DNA from: Chryseolinea soli
GTDB lineage: Bacteria > Bacteroidota > Bacteroidia > Cytophagales > Cyclobacteriaceae
DNA: 64,000 nucleotides
NCBI RefSeq assembly: GCF_003589925.1
Contig: NZ_CP032382.1
Coordinates: 2,170,001-2,234,000, forward strand
Reading direction: 5' to 3'
The notes beneath the pieces are model-generated. The model saw only the letters and a program-made list of their open reading frames with translations. It made no database searches and had not been told where the DNA came from. A program made the translations under genes and the position numbers. Shown one piece after another: positions 36,261 to 45,450 of the stretch; the stretch's first letter is position 1; each line of letters opens with the position of its first letter.

Positions 36261-36593
36261 TCAGATCTTGAGCAATTCGGCCAGCGTGATCTCCAGGGCG
36301 GAGGCCACTTCGTAGAGCGTGTAGGCCGTGGGGTTGGTGGTTCCCCGTTCCAATCGTTCAATGCTTTGACGATCTTTCAGACAAACGCGAGCCAATTCCG
36401 CCTGCGACCAGCCTTTCTTTTCCCGCAACAGGACGATACGCTTCCCCAATTTCCGTGACAATTCCTGCTTTTTCAATCGTTTAACATTGTTGAGAGTAAG
36501 TTCCAGGAAATGCTCAAAAAATGTGTCATCATATTTGTTGACACCGGGTTTATTCTTTTTTAACTTCCTGGTAAAGGTGAAGATCCATGCCAT
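36261..36593 (-). CDS. XRE-family helix-turn-helix regulator
   Basis: A protein of about 110 residues whose C-terminal part is a clear XRE helix-turn-helix: LGKRIVLLREKKGWSQAEL followed by RQSIERLERGTTNP and the hydrophobic end ITLAELLKI. The start is uncertain; the ATG at 36593 overlaps the start of a divergent small gene by seven bases. The overlap and head-to-head arrangement suggest that it may control itself and that neighbour. It converges with the TolC gene. Confidence 0.75.
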   Translation of the reverse strand: MAWIFTFTRKLKKNKPGVNKYDDTFFEHFLELTLNNVKRLKKQELSRKLGKRIVLLREKKGWSQAELARVCLKDRQSIERLERGTTNPTAYTLYEVASALEITLAELLKI

Positions 36594-36856
36594 CGAAAAA
36601 GAAAACAGCCAAACGCCATCCCGCCTTGCCACAGCCGTTCCGCCTCACGCGGGCGGGCATCCGGGAGCTCAACAATCTACTGGAGTTCACTTCTCCCGAG
36701 GACCTGCGCAACACCCTGATCGAGATCTACCACACCTACATCATCCAGCAACACCACGCCCTGCCCGTCAACTTCGAAACCATGTCGGGTCAAATGTACA
36801 TTCTGCTCGAAACCCTGAAGCATCTTCAGCCAACCGAAAAAAAGCCGGAGTCATAA
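36587..36856 (+). CDS. hypothetical protein, 89 aa
   Basis: A small protein with a basic N-terminus (KKKTAKRH) and a predicted helical body (about 18-80) rich in leucine, glutamate and histidine. No signal peptide, membrane helix or known domain is visible. It starts inside the 5' end of the divergent XRE regulator, an arrangement also found in regulator/target and toxin-antitoxin pairs, but nothing in its sequence identifies a toxin. Coding status is probable because of its codon pattern and position. Confidence 0.5.
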   Translation: MPSKKKTAKRHPALPQPFRLTRAGIRELNNLLEFTSPEDLRNTLIEIYHTYIIQQHHALPVNFETMSGQMYILLETLKHLQPTEKKPES

Positions 36857-37144
36857 TTCAAAAGCGCTAACGCAGGGGCCGGCGCTCCTGGAACCATGCT
36901 GTGCGTTCAAACCTACACTTCAACCGATAACGGAGAACCGCGGACACGAATAGTCAGGTCAGTTGCCATCAAATGGATAACAAACAATCGGCAAAAAATC
37001 TTCCCCTTCCAACCCGATTCTTGTTATCTTCAAATCCTGGAAAAAATCACCTCGCCTGATGAAAAGATTTCAGTAATCATTTCTGGATCCCCACTAAATC
37101 CTTTTTTCAACGCCTTCGTTGAATAGAAATCTAATCCCTCTTCC

Positions 37145-38332
37145 ATGATAAAGAGCGCTTCAACCCAACGCATTGAATCCATTGACCTCCTCCGCGGCAT
37201 TGTCATGATCCTGATGGCCCTTGACCACGTGCGCGACTATTTCCACGCCGACGCTTTTCTTTACAATCCCGTCGATCTCAGCAAAACAAGTGTCACTTTA
37301 TTTTTTACACGCTGGGTCACGCACTTCTGCGCGCCCGTATTTGTTTTCCTCGCCGGCACTTCGGCGTTTCTGGTGGGAAGCCGGAAAGGAAAACAAGAGC
37401 TCACCATGTTCCTGCTCAAGCGCGGCCTCTGGTTGGTGGTCCTGGAACTGACGATCATAAACTTTTCATGGTTTTTTAATTTTCATTTCCCATTGCCCTC
37501 CCTGTTCGTGATCTGGGCGTTGGGTATGGGCATGATCATTTTGTCGGTGTGCATCTACCTGCCGTTCCCCGTCATTCTGGGACTGGGCGTTGTGCTGGTG
37601 GCCGGTCATAATTTATTGGACGGCATTCACGTGGAGGGCGATGGTGCCGGCGCTATTCTTTGGTCGATCCTCCATGAATTCCACCTGTTTGCCCTGAGCC
37701 CCGATCGCAACCTGTTCGTTGGCTATCCGCTCATTCCCTGGACCGGCATCATGTTGCTGGGCTATTGCTTTGGCACGTTGTATACATCTTCTGTCGCCGC
37801 TGCGGATAGAAAAAAGATATTGGTATACTTGGGCAGTTCTGCCATCGCGTTGTTCATCGTCATCCGCTTCTTCAACAGCTATGGCGAGCCCAATCCCTGG
37901 TCGGTGCAATCTTCCCCCGTGTACACGTTCCTGTCGTTCATCAACGTCACGAAATATCCGCCATCGTTGCTGTACGCACTCATCACGCTGGGTCCAGCAT
38001 TGTTGGTGTTGGCGGGTGTGGAGGCCTGGAGGGGAAGCGTGGCTGCGGCCATCACTACCTTGGGCCGTGTGCCGATGTTCTACTACTTGTTGCATATTTA
38101 CCTGATCCATATTCTGGCCATCGTCGCCGCCTTGGCCACGGGCTATCAAGTATCGGACATGGTCTTCACCACGTGGGTGACCGACTCCCCGAATCTGAAA
38201 GGCTATGGCTTTGGATTGCCCGTGGTGTATCTCATTTGGTTTGGGGTGGTCGCGGGATTGTATCCTTTATGCAAATGGTACGAACGCTACAAAGCAGAGC
38301 ATCGCGCGCAGTGGTGGCTGAGCTACCTGTAG
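37145..38332 (+). CDS. DUF1624 / heparan-alpha-glucosaminide acetyltransferase-like membrane protein
   Basis: A 395-residue membrane protein with about ten hydrophobic helices. The N-terminus carries SIDLLRGIVMILMALDHVRDYF, the signature of the DUF1624 family, with an Arg and His likely in the catalytic region; FCAPVFVFLAGTSAFL follows. Related proteins transfer acyl groups across the membrane, as HGSNAT does in lysosomes. The acceptor in bacteria is unknown. The gene stands alone and shares a bidirectional terminator with the FKBP gene. Confidence 0.8.
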   Translation: MIKSASTQRIESIDLLRGIVMILMALDHVRDYFHADAFLYNPVDLSKTSVTLFFTRWVTHFCAPVFVFLAGTSAFLVGSRKGKQELTMFLLKRGLWLVVLELTIINFSWFFNFHFPLPSLFVIWALGMGMIILSVCIYLPFPVILGLGVVLVAGHNLLDGIHVEGDGAGAILWSILHEFHLFALSPDRNLFVGYPLIPWTGIMLLGYCFGTLYTSSVAAADRKKILVYLGSSAIALFIVIRFFNSYGEPNPWSVQSSPVYTFLSFINVTKYPPSLLYALITLGPALLVLAGVEAWRGSVAAAITTLGRVPMFYYLLHIYLIHILAIVAALATGYQVSDMVFTTWVTDSPNLKGYGFGLPVVYLIWFGVVAGLYPLCKWYERYKAEHRAQWWLSYL

Positions 38333-38340
38333 GCACAAAA

Positions 38341-38370
38341 AAAATCCCGGAGGCTGTCCGGGATTTTTTT
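38341..38370. terminator. bidirectional terminator
   Basis: AAAATCCCGGA/TCCGGGATTTT with a 5-base loop has an A-run on the left and a T-run on the right, so it can serve both the DUF1624 gene (plus) and the FKBP gene (minus), which converge here. Confidence 0.85.
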
Positions 38371-38387
38371 TTGGTATGGGATGTCGA

Positions 38388-39125
38388 TCAATTCACTTTG
38401 ATCAGTTCCACTTCAAAGATCAGTGTCGAGAAAGGAGGGATAGTTCCTCCGGCACCTTGCGCACCGTAGGCCAGTTCCTGGGGAATGAACACCATCCATT
38501 TGTCGCCTTCGTGCATGAGTTGGAGCACTTCGGTCCAGCCGGGAATGACTTCGTTCACACCAAAAGTAGCGGGCTCGCCGCGTTCAACAGAACTGTCGAA
38601 TACGGTGCCGTCGGTGAGCTTGCCGATATAGTGCACGGTAACCTTGTCGGTGGCCACAGGAGCCTTGCCTTTGCCGGTGGTGAGCACTTTGTATTGCAAG
38701 CCGCTGGCGGTGGTCTTAATGCCTTCTTTGGCTTTGTTTTCGTTCAGGAACGCCAGGCCGGCTTGTTTCGCCTTTTCGTTCTTGGCTTCCATGGCGCGCG
38801 TCATGTATTCTTGCACGGTGGCCATGGCTTCCTGCTGTTCCATTTTCGGCTTCTTGTTTTGGAACACGTCTTTCACAGCAGCGATGAACATGTCTACATT
38901 GATGGAGTCGCCGCCCTGGGTTTTCAGGTTAGAGCCCAAAAGCATGCCCAGGCCATAGCTGGCCTTATCGTGAATGTTGGTGGTGTCGAGGGTAACAATC
39001 TTCTCCATTTTGAGCTGCACGATCTGCGACTTCAAAGAAGTGATCTCGGCCTGCAATTCTTTCTTGGATTGGGCGAAGAGTGTGGTGCTCACCAGGAGCG
39101 AAATACAAAAAACGAATAGTTTCAT
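38388..39125 (-). CDS. FKBP-type peptidyl-prolyl isomerase, secreted
   Basis: A 245-residue protein with a signal peptide ending in TLFAQ, then a coiled segment and a helical dimerisation domain of the FKBP_N type (about 50-130). The C-terminal FKBP domain (about 145-243) shows DKVTVHYIGKLTDGTVFDSS, PGWTEVLQLMHEGDK and the end STLIFEVELIKV. It resembles FkpA/Mip and would accelerate proline isomerisation of exported proteins in the periplasm. It is a single-gene unit. Confidence 0.92.
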   Translation of the reverse strand: MKLFVFCISLLVSTTLFAQSKKELQAEITSLKSQIVQLKMEKIVTLDTTNIHDKASYGLGMLLGSNLKTQGGDSINVDMFIAAVKDVFQNKKPKMEQQEAMATVQEYMTRAMEAKNEKAKQAGLAFLNENKAKEGIKTTASGLQYKVLTTGKGKAPVATDKVTVHYIGKLTDGTVFDSSVERGEPATFGVNEVIPGWTEVLQLMHEGDKWMVFIPQELAYGAQGAGGTIPPFSTLIFEVELIKVN

Positions 39126-39302
39126 GAGTTATGCGGATATTAATAATGCCGCAAAGAAAACAAATAACCACACAAAAAAGTATGTAACCCCCCACAATTT
39201 AGCCGAGGTTTTTCGACGGGCCGGTGACAAATCCGCAAACTCCGTTTACTTTTGGCCTGCCCACAAAAGCATCCAAATAGTCCATCCTAAAGCAAAAAAT
39301 AC

Positions 39303-39593
39303 ATGAAAGCCTACATTATCGTTGACGTGACCGTGACCGATCCCGTGCGCTACGAAGACTACAAAAAACTGACCCTGGCATCGCTTCGCCCGTTCGACGG
39401 CAAATTTATCGTGCGCGGCGGCGCCACCGAGGCATTGGAAGGCGATTGGAAACCGGGACGCCTCGTGGTGCTGGAATTTCCCTCGCCCGAGCAGGCCAAA
39501 GCATGGTGGTCGTCGCCTGGCTATGCACCGGCCAAAGCCATCCGGCAATCGGCCTCTACGGCTAATTTATTGCTTGTTGAAGGGGTGGAATGA
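39303..39593 (+). CDS. DUF1330 family protein
   Basis: A 96-residue cytoplasmic protein with the DUF1330 pattern: a first beta strand AYIIVDVTVTDPVRYEDY, then KFIVRGG, and the ending segment LVVLEFPSPEQAKAWW plus SPGYAPAKAIR. The family has a dimeric ferredoxin-like (dabb) fold and no established role. A TACTTTTG box 48 bases upstream of the start matches the -7 consensus. It appears monocistronic. Confidence 0.88.
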   Translation: MKAYIIVDVTVTDPVRYEDYKKLTLASLRPFDGKFIVRGGATEALEGDWKPGRLVVLEFPSPEQAKAWWSSPGYAPAKAIRQSASTANLLLVEGVE

Positions 39594-39616
39594 TGATCGT
39601 TAGTTGATCCTTCCGA

Positions 39617-40759
39617 TTAAGCACGGCGCGTGATCAGCTTCAGCAGTTCGCGATCCAGTTTTTGGCCATGCCAGTCTTCATAGACCACATCGGCACGGTT
39701 GGAGTTGAGCACGCCGAAATCGCCGCTAAATTCCCAGAGCGCAAAGCCGATCTTGTATTGGTTCAGAATGTCGAGCACGTCTCCGAACCACGCCAGGAAA
39801 ACTTTGTGTGGCGTTTTGTTCCAGCATCCGCATTCGCCGCAGTGAACACCAATCCCTTTTTGCACCAGCTCACCCCAGGGCTTGTAATAATCCTCCAGCA
39901 TCTGGCGGCTCAAATACTTGTCGCCCACCTGGCCGGGCCATTTGGGTTCGGGCAGGTGCTCGGGATCTTTGTTGGCCCACGGTGCTTTGTAGTGCGAGAT
40001 GATGCCCGGCATATAGCCACGGCAGCTTTGTGAGATGTTAAGATCTTCCAACTCCGGAATAACATTGTTGCCCACCTGGTTGCCATCGGCCAGCACAATG
40101 CGTGCGGGATTTTCTTTATGGATCACATCCAATGCGCCCTTGGCAACTTTGCGATAGAGCTCTCCGGGAACAGCGCTCGACTTCGAGTGCTGGTCGTTCA
40201 TGTCTTCGCGCATGGAGGGCTCATTCAGCAAGTCGAAGCTGAGCTTTTCTTTGCTGAGGCCCTTGTAGCGCTTGGCCCAGAAACTCCAATGGTGATAGAA
40301 CGCATCCTGTGCCGCCTGGTCTTTCCAGAGATTGAAAGGCTCATGGAAACCGGCATTGATGCAATAGCCCGGCGCGCGATGCAGGTTCAAACTCACGTGG
40401 ATGTTGAACTTGTGAGCGGTCTCTACCAGCGCATCAATTTTTTCCACCGCTTTCAGATTGATCTTGTAGGTGTCTTCGGCAGTGATGTCTTTGGTTCGAT
40501 CGATATCGAGGTAATACGGATAGGCAATGGGAATTCTCACAAAATCAAAGCCCCAGTCGCGCATCCATTCAAAATGATCGGCGCTTGTTCCGCCGCGCGA
40601 ATGCTCAGGGTCTGGCGAAAAGAAATCCAGTATGTTGAAACCGCGCCATGGGGGGAGTTTGTTTTTGCTTTGGAACGGTGCGGCCCACGCTTGCGACCCG
40701 GCCAGACCCAGGGCCGTAGCGGTCAGGGCGGAATGTGTGATGAAGGTTCTTCGGTTCAT
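39617..40759 (-). CDS. glycoside hydrolase family 5 protein, probable Tat export
   Basis: A 380-residue GH5-type (beta/alpha)8 hydrolase. The acid/base is probably E180 in FDLLNEPS and the nucleophile E309 in GVHCGECG; HVSLNLHRAPG lies on the earlier strand. The N-terminus MNRRTFITHSALTATALG has a twin arginine followed by a hydrophobic stretch, suggesting Tat export. The ATG at 40759 was preferred to the frame from 40840 for this reason. GH5 enzymes cut beta-glucans, mannans or related polymers; the specificity cannot be read here. It follows the trehalose gene pair on the same strand after 139 bp. Confidence 0.85.
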   Translation of the reverse strand: MNRRTFITHSALTATALGLAGSQAWAAPFQSKNKLPPWRGFNILDFFSPDPEHSRGGTSADHFEWMRDWGFDFVRIPIAYPYYLDIDRTKDITAEDTYKINLKAVEKIDALVETAHKFNIHVSLNLHRAPGYCINAGFHEPFNLWKDQAAQDAFYHHWSFWAKRYKGLSKEKLSFDLLNEPSMREDMNDQHSKSSAVPGELYRKVAKGALDVIHKENPARIVLADGNQVGNNVIPELEDLNISQSCRGYMPGIISHYKAPWANKDPEHLPEPKWPGQVGDKYLSRQMLEDYYKPWGELVQKGIGVHCGECGCWNKTPHKVFLAWFGDVLDILNQYKIGFALWEFSGDFGVLNSNRADVVYEDWHGQKLDRELLKLITRRA

Positions 40760-40898
40760 AGCGAATAGGGAGTAGGGAATAGCAAGATAGGCATAAGGCC
40801 AGGGTGTCGTCACGCCGCTTGCGTAAAATAATTCTTTCACACGAGCCGTAGTTTTACGTGCGTGAAATGGACGGCACCGCGATCAAGCTTGAGGAGCC

Positions 40899-42677
40899 CT
40901 AGAATTTGAAGCTCGGCAAGTCAAGTTTTTTCGAGATCCGAAAGACGGCATTGATCAGCCCCACATGACTATAGGTTTGCGGATAGTTGCCCCACTGCGA
41001 TCCGTCCAGGCCCACATCTTCGCTGAAGATGCCGAGGTGATTGGCATACGGCAAAATGCCATTCAAAGTCTTGATGGCATCGTCGACACGACCCACACAC
41101 GCCAGCGCGTCGACATACCAGAACGCGCACACAAGGAACGTGGCCTCCGGCTTGCCAAAATCATCCTGGTGAACATAGCGATAAAAGAGCCCCTGGTCGG
41201 TGCGCAGCAAACTCTCCAACGCCTTCAAATGCTGTTGCGCTTTGGGCGATGTGGGGTCGAGATAGTTCATGGTGATGAGCTTGAGCGTGCTGGCATCCAA
41301 ATGCTCCGAGCCCAACGCCTGGCGATAGACACCGGCCGCCGGGTCGTAGCATTTTTCAATTCGCTCCACGCTCATCTTCAGCAAACGCGATGCACGTTGC
41401 ACCAGCTCGTTGTCCTGCATGAGCGTGCCGATCTTCAAGGCCGCATGACATCCCGCCCAATGGAAGAGCAATGTATAAGTGTGAATCTGTTTCACATTCC
41501 GGAATTCCCACAACCCGGCGTCCGGCTCGTCGAGGGTGACCTCGATCCAATGCAGCAAGCGCGTGACCAGGGGTTTGTACATCCGCTTTTTGGAAAAACT
41601 CAGACGCTTGTCGGTAAAGAGCGGCAACAACCCCACGAGCACTTGTCCATAGACATCGTTCTGAATTTGTTCATAGGCTTTGTTGCCCACGCGCACCGGC
41701 TGATTGCCCAGATAGCCTTGCAAGGGAAGATGGATCTCCTCGATGTCTTTTTGCCCGGTGATGGTGTACAAAGGCTGCATGCGATCGCCATCGCGCATCA
41801 GGATATTCTGAATGTATTCAAAGTAACTCTCCAACTCATCAAAGTGGCCCATTTCGTTGAAGGCCTTCAAGGTGTAGTAGGAATCGCGAAACCAACAATA
41901 GCGATAGTCCCACGTGCGTGCGCTGCCGTTATGTTCCGGCAAGCTCGTGGTGCCCGACGCGATGATGCCGCCGGTGTCTTCGTATTGGTGCAGCTTGAGC
42001 ACAAGCGCCGAGCGGATCACGCTGTCCTGGTACATGTCGGGCACATAGGTGCTCTTGATCCACGTTTGCCAATGACGCACGGTCTTGTTGATGAAATCTT
42101 CGGCCGTCGCTTTGAGCGGTGCCTCTAACGGTTCTCCGTAGGTGAAGACCAGGTAGCGGTTTTGATCCAGAACAAAATCCTGCTCCTCACGAATGTAGGA
42201 CAGCGACAAGTCTGTGGTAAGCCGCGTCTGCATACCAAAATTGAGAAAGCGAATGTGATTACTTCCCGTCACCACTTCCGGGATCATATTGCCATATTCC
42301 CCCACCGGTGCGCACTTGACTTTGATGACCGGATTGCCCTCGATCAATTCCAGTTTACGGATCAACATCAAGGGTTTGAAGAAGCGCTCGTACTGAAAAA
42401 ACCGTGGCGCACAGTCGATCACCCTGAACTTACCCTGCGCACATTCAAATTCTGTGCACAACACATTGGTGCTCTCGATATAGTATTGCCGGCTCGTGAA
42501 TTCTCCCTGCGGAGCGATGGAGAATTCGCCCCCGCGTTGCTCGTCCAGCAAGGAACCGAACAGGAACGAGCTGTCGAACCGGGGCAGACACATCCATTTC
42601 ACATAGGCATGCGTGTCGATGTAGGCGATGTAGGAACAGTTTCCTACAAGACCCATGTTATAGCGATGGATACTCAT
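40899..42677 (-). CDS. glycoside hydrolase family 15 protein (trehalase/glucoamylase-like)
   Basis: A 592-residue cytoplasmic GH15 enzyme. The N-terminal beta-sandwich begins with YNMGLVGNCSYIAYID and WMCLPRFDS; the (alpha/alpha)6 catalytic domain carries TWDYRYCWFRDSYYTL at about 255-270, the family's substrate-binding segment. It starts three bases after the stop of the trehalose synthase fusion. This linkage suggests a trehalase that hydrolyses trehalose, though glucoamylase or dextranase activity is also found in the family. No export signal. Confidence 0.87.
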   Translation of the reverse strand: MSIHRYNMGLVGNCSYIAYIDTHAYVKWMCLPRFDSSFLFGSLLDEQRGGEFSIAPQGEFTSRQYYIESTNVLCTEFECAQGKFRVIDCAPRFFQYERFFKPLMLIRKLELIEGNPVIKVKCAPVGEYGNMIPEVVTGSNHIRFLNFGMQTRLTTDLSLSYIREEQDFVLDQNRYLVFTYGEPLEAPLKATAEDFINKTVRHWQTWIKSTYVPDMYQDSVIRSALVLKLHQYEDTGGIIASGTTSLPEHNGSARTWDYRYCWFRDSYYTLKAFNEMGHFDELESYFEYIQNILMRDGDRMQPLYTITGQKDIEEIHLPLQGYLGNQPVRVGNKAYEQIQNDVYGQVLVGLLPLFTDKRLSFSKKRMYKPLVTRLLHWIEVTLDEPDAGLWEFRNVKQIHTYTLLFHWAGCHAALKIGTLMQDNELVQRASRLLKMSVERIEKCYDPAAGVYRQALGSEHLDASTLKLITMNYLDPTSPKAQQHLKALESLLRTDQGLFYRYVHQDDFGKPEATFLVCAFWYVDALACVGRVDDAIKTLNGILPYANHLGIFSEDVGLDGSQWGNYPQTYSHVGLINAVFRISKKLDLPSFKF

Positions 42678-42680
42678 ACG

Positions 42681-44894
42681 TTAATCAACCAGTTGATAAA
42701 GCAGACCGAGAACTTCCTTTTGTGACGGAACGGTGTATTGCGCCTGCGTGTGACCCGGACCCACCTTGATCGTAATGCCTTTGTCGGCAAGCGCCCTGAA
42801 CATATCTTCATCCGTTTTGTCGTCGCCAATGGCCAACACAAATTCGGAGGGATTTTCCTGGATAAGATTGCGCGCGGCCACACCCTTGTCCACACCGGCC
42901 ACGCGCACTTCAATCACCTTGTTGCCATCGATCACCTGGAGTTGGGCATTGCGCACCAGGTGGTACAGGTTATCTAACAACTCGCGCGAGCGCACGAATC
43001 CGAGCTCGGGATCTACATTGCGATAGTGCCACGCCAGCGTATGATCTTTTTCTTCAACAAACGAACCCAGACTGCGTTGCGTGAACAGATCCAGCATAGG
43101 ACGGATCAACGGCTTCCACGACTGATCGGCCGACTGCTCGTTCCACGTACCTTCCGGGTGGCGTATAGCCGCGCCGTGTTCTGCCACCAGGTTGATTGGT
43201 AGATTTCGAAACCAGCCTTCCAGCAACGGGTAAGCCCGGCCGCTGATGATGGTGACCTGCGTACGATCGTCGGCCGAAAGCCGGGCCAGCAATTGTAACA
43301 AATTCTTATCGGGCACGGCCTCTCTTGGATGTTTCGCGAAGGGTACAAGCGTGCCGTCGTAGTCCAGGAAAAGGTGTCGGCTGTGAGCGGCTTTGAAAGC
43401 CGTGGCAATAGAAGTGCGCGCGGCGCGGTTTACGTATTTGGTCTCCTGCATTTTTTGCAGCTCTTTCACATCCTGGAGTTGTTTCAAAAAATCGTTCACC
43501 CAATGAATGACGGTGTACTCCTGCAGACGCTGTTGAAGGATGGCCATGTTTTGTTTTTGGGTTTCTTCGGGTTGTGTGAGGGCCGTAAAGATGGCCTGGG
43601 CCATTTCTTCTTTGTCGACCGGGTTCACCAAAATGGCTTCTCCAAGCTCGCTTGCAGCGCCCGCCAGCTCGCTGAGAATAAGCGTGCCGCGGCCATCGCG
43701 CTGGCTGGCCACATATTCTTTGGCCACGAGGTTCATGCCGTCGCGCAACGGTGTGATCAATCCGATGTCGGCCGACTGATACAAGGCCGACAACTCGGCA
43801 AACGACAAATGACTGTAACGATAAATGATCGGCTGCCAGGTCAGCGTAGAGTATTTGCCATTAATGCGGCCCACCTGTTCTTCGATGAGCTTGCGCCGTT
43901 GATTGTATTTCGAAATGATCTGCCGCGAAGGTACGACCACCATAATAAACACCACCTTTTCTCGCCAGGTGGGATGTTGTTCCAAAAATCGCTCGAAGCC
44001 CGCTAACCGGTGGGTAACACCCTTGGTATAATCCAGCCGGTCCACAGAGAAAATAATTTTCCGCTCCCCAAAGTTTTTAAGAATAACTTCTTTTTGCTGC
44101 ACCACGGGGAGTTGTTCCGATGCGTTATGGAATTTTTCATAGTCGATGCCCAAGGGAAAGAGATCGGCCTTCACGATGCGGTCGTCCACATAGATGGCGC
44201 GGTAGTAGTGATCCAACCCCGCCACCATGCGCACGGTCTTCAAAAAATGCTGTACATATTCCTGTGTATGAAAACCCAGCAGGTCGGCGCCGAGCAAACC
44301 GTGAATGATCTTTTCTTTCCACGACCGGTGCATCAACCGGAAGATCTCGAAGTTGGGAAAAGGAATGTGCAGGAAAAATCCGATGGTGACCTCGGGCTGC
44401 ATTTTGCGGATCATGCAGGGCAGGAGCATCAATTGATAATCGTGGATCCACAACACATCGCCTGGTTTTAAGAAGGCGATCAGCTTATCAGCGAAATGTT
44501 GGTTCACCTCTTCATAGGCGCGAAAGGTGTCGTCGTCAAATTCTACAAAGGAAGGGAAATAGTGAAAGAGCGGCCAGAGGGTGGCATTGCAGAAGCCGTT
44601 ATAGTAGCGGTTGTATAATTTGGTGTCCAGAAAAAGCGGCGCTACTTCAAAATCCTGGGGGCGTCTTCTTTTGTCGTTGTTGAAACTTTCCCATCGCTTT
44701 TCCGGAAAGTCGGCCGATCCGATCCACCACTTTTCGTCAAACGTATGAGAGGTATCTCGCGCAAAATAACTTTTGAGGGCGCTCACCAAACCACCGTCGC
44801 TCTCTTTCAGCGTGATCCTCTTGTTCTTCTCTAAAAGTTGAAACGGCAGGCGGTTCGACACCAGAACAAGCCTCCGGTTTTTCTTTTCGTCCAT
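42681..44894 (-). CDS. bifunctional trehalose-6-phosphate synthase/phosphatase (OtsA-OtsB fusion)
   Basis: A 737-residue fusion. Residues 1 to about 480 are a GT20 synthase: VSNRLPF at the N-terminus, WIHDYQLMLLP, FPLGIDYEKF and the nucleotide-binding RDGMNLVAKEYVA, making trehalose 6-phosphate from UDP-glucose and glucose 6-phosphate. Residues from about 500 are a HAD phosphatase with nucleophile D511 in FLDYDGTL and the late motif AIGDDKTDEDMF. The two steps are thus combined in one protein, as in many Bacteroidota and in plants and yeast. GH15 follows in the same operon. Confidence 0.94.
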   Translation of the reverse strand: MDEKKNRRLVLVSNRLPFQLLEKNKRITLKESDGGLVSALKSYFARDTSHTFDEKWWIGSADFPEKRWESFNNDKRRRPQDFEVAPLFLDTKLYNRYYNGFCNATLWPLFHYFPSFVEFDDDTFRAYEEVNQHFADKLIAFLKPGDVLWIHDYQLMLLPCMIRKMQPEVTIGFFLHIPFPNFEIFRLMHRSWKEKIIHGLLGADLLGFHTQEYVQHFLKTVRMVAGLDHYYRAIYVDDRIVKADLFPLGIDYEKFHNASEQLPVVQQKEVILKNFGERKIIFSVDRLDYTKGVTHRLAGFERFLEQHPTWREKVVFIMVVVPSRQIISKYNQRRKLIEEQVGRINGKYSTLTWQPIIYRYSHLSFAELSALYQSADIGLITPLRDGMNLVAKEYVASQRDGRGTLILSELAGAASELGEAILVNPVDKEEMAQAIFTALTQPEETQKQNMAILQQRLQEYTVIHWVNDFLKQLQDVKELQKMQETKYVNRAARTSIATAFKAAHSRHLFLDYDGTLVPFAKHPREAVPDKNLLQLLARLSADDRTQVTIISGRAYPLLEGWFRNLPINLVAEHGAAIRHPEGTWNEQSADQSWKPLIRPMLDLFTQRSLGSFVEEKDHTLAWHYRNVDPELGFVRSRELLDNLYHLVRNAQLQVIDGNKVIEVRVAGVDKGVAARNLIQENPSEFVLAIGDDKTDEDMFRALADKGITIKVGPGHTQAQYTVPSQKEVLGLLYQLVD

Positions 44895-45193
44895 ATCTCG
44901 GGGTTAAGGGTAAAATAGGGTTCGAGACAACGGAAAGTATGCAACAACCGTCCCAAAGCATAGTTGAAAGGAGTTTTTTACTCAAAAGGCATCCCTGTTA
45001 TCGGGAGAAATCGAATTTCTGATGATATTATCAGGGATTCGAAAAAATTGTGCCCTAAAAAAGAGAGATCGTTGATGGCGCGCTATGCCTGAAACTGTGG
45101 TAAAGATTCCACACATAGTTGAAAGCAAAAAATATTCCTGATATGGAATACCAGCCGAGTAGCGAGGTTTTTTCCGTAAAATGATTGGTAACA

Positions 45194-45408
45194 TTGATAG
45201 GAAAAGCCGTTCAAAAAGTCAGGGAAGGCTTAAAGGCTAAGCAAGGAGGCCTTGCGCTGACTTCGGGCAAGAGGACTGCGCGTTATCATTGAATTGGAGA
45301 AAGGCAGGCACTTGTCAACTTGATAAGGTTTTGGCGGTTTAGTTACGGTAGATATCAAAATGGAACTAACGCTGCCCCTACTGAAAGGTGACGAGAGCGC
45401 GAAATAGC
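45194..45408 (+). pseudogene. decayed HipB-type XRE antitoxin
   Basis: Reading across three frames gives pieces of one helix-turn-helix protein in the right order: IGKAVQKVREGLKAKQGGLAL, then VIIELEKGR, then TCQLDKVLAV, then VTVDIKMELTLPLLKGDESAK and a stop. The motif order (KxVRE, ELEKG, QLDKVL) is that of the HipB/y4mF antitoxin family. At least three frame changes or stops interrupt it. No HipA kinase gene follows; the next gene is an unrelated nuclease-like protein. The upstream start is unclear. The call rests on manual translation. Confidence 0.65.
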
Positions 45409-45419
45409 GAAAGCTTGCC

Positions 45420-45450
45420 TTGTCGACGGAGTGACCATTTGTTATCTTTA
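45420..45450 (+). promoter_or_regulatory. promoter of the nuclease-like gene
   Basis: TTG (45420-45422) is followed after 20 bases by TATCTTTA (45443-45450), one base off the -7 consensus, 26 bases before the ATG at 45477. Confidence 0.45.

Noticed and set aside
36896..37126. A 76-residue frame between the 89-aa protein and the DUF1624 gene.
   Set aside because: No domain, no plausible promoter or ribosome site, low-complexity composition; the stretch is better left as intergenic.
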